A stretch of 64,000 bases of DNA from an uncultured Ruminococcus sp. GTDB lineage: Bacteria; Bacillota; Clostridia; Oscillospirales; Ruminococcaceae. Each line of letters begins with the position of its first letter. Position 1 is the stretch's first letter. Below the pieces are notes generated by a model. It was not told the DNA's origin. It saw nothing but the letters and a program-made list of their open reading frames with translations, and ran no database searches. Position numbers and translations under genes: made by a program. The stretch is from positions 310,001 through 374,000 of the forward strand of contig UQPZ01000001.1 in assembly GCA_900543145.1 (NCBI GenBank), written 5' to 3'. Below, one piece after another: positions 1 through 7,093 of this stretch.

Positions 1-401
1 TAAACAACACAGTCTTCAAAACCGGCAGCCTTAATTAAATTTTCGACCTTGCTTTCCGTTTCAATAAGTCCTGTAATCGTAGCGGCGTCCTCCGCAGCCA
101 CGGCTTTTTCTTCATCTGTTGAATCTCCTCCGCCCATTATTGTCTGAAGAGTTTCAACCGCCTTATCTCTGGAAGTCATACGGTCAATTCTTGCCTGTGC
201 AAAATAACTATCCTCCGCATTGTTGTTCACAAGCTGAGCATCGCCGTAGTTAACGCTCTTGCTTTCAATTTTATCAGTAGACCTGATCCCGTTGCCGTTT
301 GCCGATACAGCATAGTTTATGTATACTGCAACTCCCAGCAGCAGCGTCATTCCTGCAAGAATTATCTGTTTCTTTCCGATAATCATAGTTGGCTTTTTCA
401 T
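1..401 (-). CDS. spoIIIAH: Stage III sporulation protein AH (SpoIIIAH), 3' end outside window
   Basis: The mother-cell component of the SpoIIIA-SpoIIQ channel across the intermembrane space in engulfment. The 133 visible codons start at ATG 401 (MKKPTMIIGKKQ), preceded by GGAGGTA. A basic N-terminus is followed by one membrane segment at about residues 8-28, then a soluble region. The C-terminal part (DKAVETLQTIMG, then TGLIETESKVENLIKAAGF) is the YscJ/FliF-like ring-building fold known for this family. It is the last gene of the spoIIIA operon seen here, 25 nt after spoIIIAG. The stop codon lies outside the window. The identity rests on the residues and on the gene order. Confidence 0.93.
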   Translation of the reverse strand, partial: MKKPTMIIGKKQIILAGMTLLLGVAVYINYAVSANGNGIRSTDKIESKSVNYGDAQLVNNNAEDSYFAQARIDRMTSRDKAVETLQTIMGGGDSTDEEKAVAAEDAATITGLIETESKVENLIKAAGFEDCVV

Positions 402-426
402 AAAAATACCTCCGTTTTTTATTTAC

Positions 427-981
427 TTATTTTCTGCACTCGACACAAATTCTGCTTGACGGCAGATTAAGCGCTGTCGACACCGCCTTTATTACTCTTT
501 CGTTTACCGACGTGCTTGCCCCCCCGTCGCAGACAATTATAACGCCGCTTATTTTAGGCTTTATTATTTGCTTAACAAGAGCCTTTTTCTCGCCGTCCTT
601 TTCGGTCATTACTACCTGATTCTGATATTTTTCCGATATCTGATTTCCGTCTTTATCGGTAGCTGTATTAAGCTCCTCGGCGTAAACATATTCTGTTGTT
701 CCTTCAATTGTAACCATTGCCGTTACATTTCCTACTCCCTTTATTTGACTAAGCATATCCACCAACTCGTTTTCTATCTGCCTTTTATACTGATCGGTAT
801 CATCGGTCACTGTGTCCATAGGCAAACTTTCGGTCTTTTTGGTTTCTCCGGTGAAATCGGGTATGAATTCAGAAAGAAAAATAAGAAGAATCCCTATGAT
901 CCCTGCGGCTAAAATAATTTTTGTACGCTTGTCAAGCTGAGAGAACGAAAATAAACGTTTTTTAATATCACTGAGTTTCAC
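427..981 (-). CDS. spoIIIAG: Stage III sporulation protein AG
   Basis: A ring-forming component of the SpoIIIA channel, anchored in the mother-cell membrane. A GTG start at 981 (VKLSDIKKRLFSF) is chosen because GGAGGT ends 5 nt upstream; the open frame continues to 1014 but has no such site there. It overlaps the end of spoIIIAF, which suggests translational coupling. One membrane segment at about residues 21-38 (IILAAGIIGILLIFLSEF) is followed by a soluble domain with ENELVDMLSQIKGVGNVTAMVTIEG, written here only as its position, about residues 70-95. The C-terminal VIIVCDGGAS motif is typical of SpoIIIAG. The length is about 184 aa, close to other members. Confidence 0.93.
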   Translation of the reverse strand: MKLSDIKKRLFSFSQLDKRTKIILAAGIIGILLIFLSEFIPDFTGETKKTESLPMDTVTDDTDQYKRQIENELVDMLSQIKGVGNVTAMVTIEGTTEYVYAEELNTATDKDGNQISEKYQNQVVMTEKDGEKKALVKQIIKPKISGVIIVCDGGASTSVNERVIKAVSTALNLPSSRICVECRK

Positions 982-1462
982 TTTCCACCTCCGAGCCGAA
1001 AACAATATCCGCATCCGGCAAAGCAGCGCTGATTATATTCATAAGGCGGTCTTTTGAGCTATCGTCTAAATTATCGGCATACACCTCGGCTTTTGTTATT
1101 TCTATTGAATTGTATTCATTAAGCTCAGAATATATTCTTATTCTTTCAGCATAAATTCCTTCTGCCGCCAACTGACTGATAAGTGATTTTTCAATATTTG
1201 AATTTGACTGTTTTAGATAATAATCGCTGAAATCCCTGTTTATACGGCTGTATGAATTATCTTCGCTCAAATCTCCGATACCGTCAAGCGCTATTTTAAA
1301 ATCTGATCCTATAAAAGGCGTGAATAACGCCAGGATCAGTACCAGGGTAATTATCATTTTCAGCTGTTTCTTCATGCCCTCGCTGGGAGCAGCAAATTCT
1401 GCGAAGGTGCTTATTATGCCAACTATGCTTGCTGTAAGTACAGCGGCTTTAAACATATTCAA
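968..1462 (-). CDS. spoIIIAF: Stage III sporulation protein AF
   Basis: A small membrane component of the SpoIIIA complex. Two hydrophobic segments occupy about residues 5-55 and are separated by a short loop with EGMKKQLK, followed by a soluble C-terminal domain that ends in PDADIVFGSEVE. The start is uncertain: AGGTGG lies 6 nt before TTG 1462 and 12 nt before ATG 1456, and the open frame reaches GTG 1471. I give the TTG. The gene lies between spoIIIAE and spoIIIAG in the conserved operon order, and its stop overlaps the spoIIIAG start. The sequence is poorly conserved in the family, so position in the operon is a large part of the evidence. Confidence 0.87.
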   Translation of the reverse strand: MNMFKAAVLTASIVGIISTFAEFAAPSEGMKKQLKMIITLVLILALFTPFIGSDFKIALDGIGDLSEDNSYSRINRDFSDYYLKQSNSNIEKSLISQLAAEGIYAERIRIYSELNEYNSIEITKAEVYADNLDDSSKDRLMNIISAALPDADIVFGSEVESETQ

Positions 1463-1476
1463 CTTAACCACCTAAC

Positions 1477-2625
1477 TTATGCTACCACATTCATTGCCGT
1501 AAGCATCAGAATTGCGGTAGCAACAATGAAAATAACCGAAAAGCATATCACTATACCAAGTCCTATTGAAAGTACGGCGTTTGTACTTCCCAGAAATTCA
1601 CTGCTTTCACGCTGTCCGAATAGCTCACAGATTATTTTGCCAAGCGTGATGACCAGCTTTACCGCAAGAATTGTTAATATCGGCTTGAGAACTATGATAC
1701 ACAGAATAACGATACCGACTGTTCCTGCTCCGGAACGAATTACCCCAAGACTTCCATATACAGTTGAATAAGCTTCTGAAACTGCGCCGCCTACTATCGG
1801 AATAAAACTTGATGCAGCAAATTTAGCGGTTCTGGAAGCCAATGAATCAGCTGCCGCTCCCGTCAGGCTCTGGATCGTGAGCAATCCTGTAAAAATCGTC
1901 ATAAGACCGCCTAATATCCACTGAACGCATTTTTTTATAGAATTAGCCGCTCCGCAGAAATTTAATTCAGGGTTTATTGCTGAAACCAGAGAAACCGCCA
2001 TAACAACGCTGAGAAACGGCATAAGTATTTTATTGGAAACAGCGGCTATTATTTCGCACAGCAGAAGCGTTACCGCATAATAGCTTCCGCCTGAAGTTAC
2101 ATTGCCTCCTGCCGCCGCAACACTTGAGAATATAGGAATATATGCGATCATAAACTCCGATATTCCGTCAAGTGAGGATTTTATTACCTCAAAGCATGAA
2201 TACACCGTATCGTAAATTACAGTTACAGAGCAAAGAACGCCTATGATATTAAAAGTTTTTATCATGCCGGAGCCGCTCGGAGCCATGCTTTGAGATATCA
2301 TGCAGAGGACGGCAACGGCAATTATTTTTCCCAACATTCTTATTGGACTTTTAAGGGAATCGGTAAATGATGTAAAAACACTTTTTAAAACGTTTGATAT
2401 GGAAATATCAGATATTCCTTTAGCATTTTCGGCAGAAATATTATTATCTTCAAGAATTTCATTTGTTTCGCTTCCTGCTGCGGATCCGATCGCGCCGTTT
2501 ATCTCGTCGGTTATTTCCTTGTATTCATCTGTCTGAGTAAAATCTCCGCTGTTATCTGCATATACGTTGACCGGAAATAATAACAAAGCTGCGGCGGCAA
2601 TAATAAGAAATAAAAACCTTTTCAT
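1477..2625 (-). CDS. spoIIIAE: Stage III sporulation protein AE
   Basis: The large polytopic membrane protein of the SpoIIIA channel complex, 382 aa. It begins with a signal-like segment (MKRFLFLIIAAAALLLF), then a short polar region to about residue 75, and then seven or so hydrophobic segments from about residue 90 to the C-terminus. The family signatures SFIPIVGGAVSEAYSTVYG and the long membrane-spanning C-terminal half fit SpoIIIAE. AAGGAT lies just before ATG 2625. It sits 15 nt after spoIIIAD. Known role: an integral part of the channel needed for sigma-G activity in the forespore; the exact function is unresolved in the family. Confidence 0.95.
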   Translation of the reverse strand: MKRFLFLIIAAAALLLFPVNVYADNSGDFTQTDEYKEITDEINGAIGSAAGSETNEILEDNNISAENAKGISDISISNVLKSVFTSFTDSLKSPIRMLGKIIAVAVLCMISQSMAPSGSGMIKTFNIIGVLCSVTVIYDTVYSCFEVIKSSLDGISEFMIAYIPIFSSVAAAGGNVTSGGSYYAVTLLLCEIIAAVSNKILMPFLSVVMAVSLVSAINPELNFCGAANSIKKCVQWILGGLMTIFTGLLTIQSLTGAAADSLASRTAKFAASSFIPIVGGAVSEAYSTVYGSLGVIRSGAGTVGIVILCIIVLKPILTILAVKLVITLGKIICELFGQRESSEFLGSTNAVLSIGLGIVICFSVIFIVATAILMLTAMNVVA

Positions 2626-2640
2626 AAATATCCTTTATGT

Positions 2641-3027
2641 TTAAGTCAGCAAAGCCTCAACAATACAGATCACCGCCCTGAATAAGGGCAGAGATATAAC
2701 TAACATAGAGACTCTTCCTGCCAGTTCTATCTGGGAAGCTATACAGCTTTCTCCGCAGTCGCGGCAGCAATCGCAGGAAAGCTGCGTAAGATAGCATATT
2801 CCGAGTCCTTTAAAAATTATAGTAAGATATTCTTCGCTCATCTGAGCGTGGAAAAATAATTCTTTTATCACAGACTGGACCTGTGACAGCTCGCCCACGA
2901 TTTTTGCTATAACAACGCAGGCAGCAGAAATTGTAAGGACCGTTTTTATTTCACCGCCGTTTTTTTCAAGCACCTTGCTTATAATACAGGCGGTCAGACA
3001 AAATCCGGTAATTGCTATTATATCCAT
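2641..3027 (-). CDS. spoIIIAD: Stage III sporulation protein AD
   Basis: A small polytopic membrane protein of the SpoIIIA complex, 128 aa. It has hydrophobic stretches at about residues 1-20, 28-48, 65-85 and 102-125, and an unusual pair of cysteine-rich turns (SCDCCRDCGESC) at about residues 84-95. Its ATG shares one base with the TGA of spoIIIAC (TGATG), so translation is probably coupled. Length and position match SpoIIIAD. The cysteine cluster resembles the conserved CRDAGE region of the family, with extra Cys. Confidence 0.93.
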   Translation of the reverse strand: MDIIAITGFCLTACIISKVLEKNGGEIKTVLTISAACVVIAKIVGELSQVQSVIKELFFHAQMSEEYLTIIFKGLGICYLTQLSCDCCRDCGESCIASQIELAGRVSMLVISLPLFRAVICIVEALLT

Positions 3028-3224
3028 CAGTATAAACCAAAAACATTTTTAATTGTTTCAAACAGATTTCCGATTTGATTTACTATCATCATAAGAACGA
3101 CGATCAATCCTGCCAGCGTTGTCATCATTGCCTGTTCGTCCCGTTCTGCACGTTTAAGGAGCTGATTCAGAACCGCTACTATAATTCCTATCGCTGCTAT
3201 TTTAAAAATCAAATCAACTTCCAT
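3027..3224 (-). CDS. spoIIIAC: Stage III sporulation protein AC
   Basis: A 65-aa protein with two membrane segments (about residues 5-20 and 37-60) joined by a charged loop LLKRAERDEQA, which is the hallmark of SpoIIIAC. The start is set at ATG 3224 because GAGGAG lies about 9 nt upstream; a TTG one codon earlier is possible. It follows spoIIIAB at a 13-nt gap and is coupled to spoIIIAD. It is part of the feeding-tube complex between mother cell and forespore. Confidence 0.92.
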   Translation of the reverse strand: MEVDLIFKIAAIGIIVAVLNQLLKRAERDEQAMMTTLAGLIVVLMMIVNQIGNLFETIKNVFGLY

Positions 3225-3237
3225 CAAATCTGCTCCT

Positions 3238-3732
3238 CTATATTAATATTACAGCTAAAAACGCTCCTCCCAGCACCCCCATTGTTTTATAAAGCCTGCA
3301 CTTTGACTGCATTTCTACGTCGGCTCTGTTAAGACAGCCTTTAAAATACTCTTTATAATGAGATATAATTGCCAGCTGACCGTCCAGATCTGTTGAACCC
3401 AGCTCACAGAAAAATGATCTCAGATTATATCTTTCTTCCTCGCTAAGCTCAAGCTTGGTACAGTATGCGGCATTGCAGACCGCTTCTTTTATATCTCCGT
3501 CCGTTTCAGGTGCGGATAAAAAATCAATATCTTTTATATCAGCGCAGGTTCTGCAATGACAGATAAGCTCATTAAACGTACAGGCGTTATATCTTATCAT
3601 AATTTCTGATTCTTCAAGAAGCCTTAGTATTTTTTTTAATCCGCCGCTTCTTGCCTTAACTTTATCCGCCGCCGCAATGCCTATAAACCCTCCTGATATC
3701 AGAATTAAAACCAAACCGATCATTTTAACCAT
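3238..3732 (-). CDS. spoIIIAB: Stage III sporulation protein AB
   Basis: A membrane-anchored component of the SpoIIIA complex that resembles the GspF/T2SS inner-membrane proteins. It has an N-terminal membrane segment (MIGLVLILISGGFIGIAAA), a charged soluble middle with a RLLEESEIMIRY motif at about residues 36-47, and a C-terminal hydrophobic end (MGVLGGAFLAVILI). The start is taken as ATG 3732; in-frame GTG 3741 and ATG 3723 are alternatives. It overlaps the end of spoIIIAA by 8 nt, so the two are probably coupled. Confidence 0.92.
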   Translation of the reverse strand: MVKMIGLVLILISGGFIGIAAADKVKARSGGLKKILRLLEESEIMIRYNACTFNELICHCRTCADIKDIDFLSAPETDGDIKEAVCNAAYCTKLELSEEERYNLRSFFCELGSTDLDGQLAIISHYKEYFKGCLNRADVEMQSKCRLYKTMGVLGGAFLAVILI

Positions 3733-4669
3733 ATTTATCACCCAGACGGTAAAAAGCAGTCATCTTTCCGCACATCGGACCCGTTCCCAGCAGTGCGCAG
3801 CAATCAAACACCTTATCTTTTATAAGCTTGGATATTACAGGCCTTTTTTTCAGCTCATCGACTGTAGAAGCATGACAGGTCGCTACAAGCTTTACCCCCG
3901 AATTGACCGCATATTCCAGCGCTTTCATATCTTCCTTAGAACCTATCTCGTCACATATCAGCATTACAGGCGACATGACTTTAACTGCGGTCATTATACC
4001 GTCATATTTATTATATGAATTGAATACATCTGACATCATACCGATATCGTTTTGCGCTGCTCCATCTTTAGTCGCTGCAAGCTCATTACGCTCGTCTATT
4101 ACCGAAAGCCTGTAAAGCGAACCTGCTTTTCTGCACAGATCCCGCAAAACAGTAGTTTTACCGCTTGAGGGCGGTCCTGCTATTATCAGCGACGCCGGAC
4201 CGTTTGAAAATGCCTTGTCAAATATTTCACCTGAACAGCCGCAGACCTCCCTTGCGATCCTTATATTTACGGAAGATATATTTTTTATACTGTTAACTGT
4301 ATAATTGTTTGAAGTATCAAGAACGGCAGTTCCGCAAAAACCTACCCTGTTACCGCCGTCCGCAGTTATATAACCGCGGGAGATCTCGCGCTGAAAGCTA
4401 TGTATAGAATTTTGGAAAGCTCTTTTGAACGTTACCGCTATATCCTCATGTATTATCGGTATACCGTCGTCTGCTCTGTTCATAAGCCTGCCGCTTTCCG
4501 TTACAAAGTATTCCTTTCCGAATACGGTCACAGTTAATTTCTTCTCAAGACGCATTCTAATTTCCTGAATACGGCTGCGTTCCGGTTCAGGTATTGAGAT
4601 AATTGCGTTTTTTATTTTAGGCGTCAGAAGCTCATATGAGAACTTCAGCTTGCTGATTTCCCTGTTCAT
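3725..4669 (-). CDS. spoIIIAA: Stage III sporulation protein AA (secretion ATPase)
   Basis: The cytoplasmic ATPase of the SpoIIIA complex, related to type II/IV secretion ATPases, and the first gene of the operon. Residues 1-150 form the N-terminal domain, with the conserved PEPERSRIQEIRMRLEK stretch. Walker A GPPSSGKT lies at 165-172, Walker B MLICDE at 236-241, and VATCHAST near 262 is the sensor histidine motif. The length is 314 aa, usual for the family. AAGGAGC precedes ATG 4669. A sigma-E-type promoter can be read upstream (4706-4734). Confidence 0.96.
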   Translation of the reverse strand: MNREISKLKFSYELLTPKIKNAIISIPEPERSRIQEIRMRLEKKLTVTVFGKEYFVTESGRLMNRADDGIPIIHEDIAVTFKRAFQNSIHSFQREISRGYITADGGNRVGFCGTAVLDTSNNYTVNSIKNISSVNIRIAREVCGCSGEIFDKAFSNGPASLIIAGPPSSGKTTVLRDLCRKAGSLYRLSVIDERNELAATKDGAAQNDIGMMSDVFNSYNKYDGIMTAVKVMSPVMLICDEIGSKEDMKALEYAVNSGVKLVATCHASTVDELKKRPVISKLIKDKVFDCCALLGTGPMCGKMTAFYRLGDKYG

Positions 4670-4705
4670 TTAAACAGCTCCTTTACTTGTCCTGTATCAT
4701 GTTTC

Positions 4706-4734
4706 ATAATATGCTTTCAGGTTTTTGTATATGC
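4706..4734 (-). promoter_or_regulatory. Candidate sigma-E promoter of the spoIIIA operon
   Basis: Read on the minus strand, a -35 element GCATATA (4728-4734) and a -10 element CATATTAT (4706-4713) are separated by 14 nt. This spacing and both elements resemble the known sigma-E consensus (ATATT and CATACAAT types). The transcription start would fall about 30 nt before spoIIIAA, as expected for an operon known to depend on sigma-E. Confidence 0.6.
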
Positions 4735-4783
4735 ATACATATTTGGATTTATAAAATTGTGAAAGATGTATGCCTAAAAATGC

Positions 4784-4812
4784 TTGAAATTTTTATCAAT
4801 ATATGATATGAT
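4784..4812 (+). promoter_or_regulatory. Sigma-A promoter of the MoxR-DUF58-transglutaminase operon
   Basis: TTGAAA (4784-4789) and TATGAT (4807-4812) with a 17-nt spacer. The start would be near 4819, giving a leader of about 65 nt before the gene at 4886. Confidence 0.75.
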
Positions 4813-4885
4813 AATTAAGTGATGCCGTCAAACATTTTGGTTTCGGCAGTATATAAAGAGAAATAAAAATAAAGGAGCAAAAAAC

Positions 4886-5854
4886 ATGGCGCAGAATTTA
4901 AACGAGGATCAGATAAGGGTCCTAAATTTATCACAGAAAGTAATTACTGAAGTAAAGAAGGTTATAATCGGAAAGGATGAAATTATTATTAAGGTACTCC
5001 TTTCGATTCTTGCTGGAGGTCATATCCTGATAGAAGATATTCCGGGAGTAGGTAAAACCACTCTTGCTCTTGCACTTTCAAAAGCCTTGTCACTTGATTA
5101 CAAAAGACTTCAGTTTACACCAGACGTCCTTCCTACCGATGTGACCGGATTTACAATTTTTAATAAAAATACCAGAGAATTCGAATATAAAAAAGGTGCG
5201 GCTATGACGAACCTTTTTCTTGCTGATGAAATAAACAGAACATCCTCAAAGACTCAGGCGGCTCTGCTCGAGGTCATGGAGGAGGGAAAAGTTACAGTCG
5301 ACGGGGTCACTTATAAAACCCCTGAACCCTATATAGTTATCGCTACACAGAATCCGATTGGTTCTATAGGCACTCAGACTCTTCCTGAATCACAGATGGA
5401 CAGGTTTATAGTTCGTCTTACTATGGGTTATCCCAGTCTTGAAAATGAAATAATGATGCTCAAATCAAAGCATAATCAGGTAACAGTAGATACTGTAGAA
5501 CCCGTGGTTACCGCTCCTGAGATCATAGAAGCTCAGAAAACAGTTGAAAATATCTATGTTGCCGAACCTATTTTTGAATATATTGCCAAGCTTGCAGAAG
5601 CATCAAGAAAGCATCCGCAAATCAAGCTTGGTCTTTCGCCTAGAGGTACTATCGCACTGCTGAAAATGATTAAAGCTACCGCACTGCTGAAAGGCAGAGA
5701 TTACGTTCTGCCTGACGATGTGATCTATACCTTTTCAGACGTTGTTTCTCATAGGATCATGCTTAATTCAAAAGCAAGGATAAACGGCGTTGACGAGGAA
5801 AAGGTATTGCAGGAGATCATTGCCTCGGTTTCCGTACCGAAGATAAGAAGATAA
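4886..5854 (+). CDS. MoxR-family AAA+ ATPase
   Basis: A 322-aa AAA+ ATPase of the MoxR/RavA type. Walker A PGVGKTT lies at about residues 53-59 and Walker B LFLADEINR at about 110-118. Sensor 1 is VIATQNP (151-157), and the C-terminal lid has SPRGTIALLKMIKA. Known family role: chaperone-like ATPases acting on partner proteins encoded next to them. AAAGGAG lies before ATG 4886. It is followed 13 nt later by a DUF58 protein and then a transglutaminase, the classic trio, whose cellular substrate is not known. One operon from the promoter at 4784. Confidence 0.95.
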   Translation: MAQNLNEDQIRVLNLSQKVITEVKKVIIGKDEIIIKVLLSILAGGHILIEDIPGVGKTTLALALSKALSLDYKRLQFTPDVLPTDVTGFTIFNKNTREFEYKKGAAMTNLFLADEINRTSSKTQAALLEVMEEGKVTVDGVTYKTPEPYIVIATQNPIGSIGTQTLPESQMDRFIVRLTMGYPSLENEIMMLKSKHNQVTVDTVEPVVTAPEIIEAQKTVENIYVAEPIFEYIAKLAEASRKHPQIKLGLSPRGTIALLKMIKATALLKGRDYVLPDDVIYTFSDVVSHRIMLNSKARINGVDEEKVLQEIIASVSVPKIRR

Positions 5855-5867
5855 ACGGTGACGGTAA

Positions 5868-7076
5868 ATGATCGTAATTTATATCATACTTGTGATCGCT
5901 GCCGCAATGTTTTATATACTATATGTCGGAGCGTTCTCATTTTATTTATTTTCCTTTGTTGCAGTTCTTACAATCGTTCTGAATCTACTACTGGCTCACG
6001 TACGAAAACGCATAAAAGTAACCTTCCTTGAAAACCAGTATTCATCATGCAGAAAAGAAAAGCTGCCTGTTATAATAAAAGCAGAAAATATGTCTTCTGT
6101 TCCAATACCTAACTGCATTATATCCATAGCTTATACTTCAAAGCTTAAAAGTAAAACAGAAACCTTTAAGATAAACACACCGATGTTTCCCAAGAACGCA
6201 CAATACCTTACAATCAATATTTCTTCGATCCACTACGGTACGGTAAATCTTAAAATAAAAGAGATAAAAATTATTGATATGCTGAAAATCTTCAGGAGAA
6301 AAATCAAAGCTTCACAGACAGATATTATGCTGAGTGAGTGCAATATAACAATAACTCCTGATTTTATAAAGCTTAATAATCCTGTATGTGACTACTCGGA
6401 TATGGGCCTTGAAACAAATAATTATTCAAAATATAAGAAAGGTGACGACCCTTCAGAAATCTTTGACATTCATGAATATAACGAGGGAGATAAAATAAGC
6501 AGGATCCATTGGAAGCTTACCGCAAAGCAGGATAAAATTATGGTTAAAGATTATTCCCTTCCGATAACAAATTCAATAATTATATGCGTTGATCTATATT
6601 TTGAACAAGACGACAAAAGCGATGAATTTTTAAACCAGTATGACACCGTTATAGAAACTGCATCAGCTTTATCAATGCATTTGTGTGAAATCGAATGCCC
6701 CCATATAGTCTTATGGTTTGACGATAAAACCATGCAGAAAACAGCCTGCCGAGTTGCTGATACTGACGATTACAGATATATGATAAATAATCTTCTTAAA
6801 GCTCAGATAAGCAGTAAAAGAAATGTGCTGCTTTCTGAATTGGATAATGAGGCTTCAGAAAAATACGGGCATTTTCTTTATTGTACAGCAGATTACACGG
6901 ACAAGCTTGCAGAATTGATCCCGCAATCAGGAGCAGCATTTAAGTATTCGGTTCTTGCAATAGAAAGCAATACTTCTGACAGAAAAGTAACAAAAAATGA
7001 AAATGACGGTATATATTCCGTTGTCTCAGTTTCTCCGGACAAAATAAGCGAAAGTGTAGAAAATATTTGTTTATAA
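5868..7076 (+). CDS. DUF58 domain-containing protein
   Basis: A 402-aa membrane-anchored protein. Two close hydrophobic segments lie at residues 1-45, and a soluble region follows. The DUF58 signature YKKGDDPSEIFDIHEY then DKISRIHWKLTAK lies at about residues 190-223. The family often has a von Willebrand A-like fold after this motif and works with MoxR ATPases. The start ATG 5868 has GGTGACGG upstream. The 17-nt gap to the transglutaminase supports a single operon. Confidence 0.9.
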   Translation: MIVIYIILVIAAAMFYILYVGAFSFYLFSFVAVLTIVLNLLLAHVRKRIKVTFLENQYSSCRKEKLPVIIKAENMSSVPIPNCIISIAYTSKLKSKTETFKINTPMFPKNAQYLTINISSIHYGTVNLKIKEIKIIDMLKIFRRKIKASQTDIMLSECNITITPDFIKLNNPVCDYSDMGLETNNYSKYKKGDDPSEIFDIHEYNEGDKISRIHWKLTAKQDKIMVKDYSLPITNSIIICVDLYFEQDDKSDEFLNQYDTVIETASALSMHLCEIECPHIVLWFDDKTMQKTACRVADTDDYRYMINNLLKAQISSKRNVLLSELDNEASEKYGHFLYCTADYTDKLAELIPQSGAAFKYSVLAIESNTSDRKVTKNENDGIYSVVSVSPDKISESVENICL

Positions 7077-7093
7077 AATAAAAAGGTGACAGC

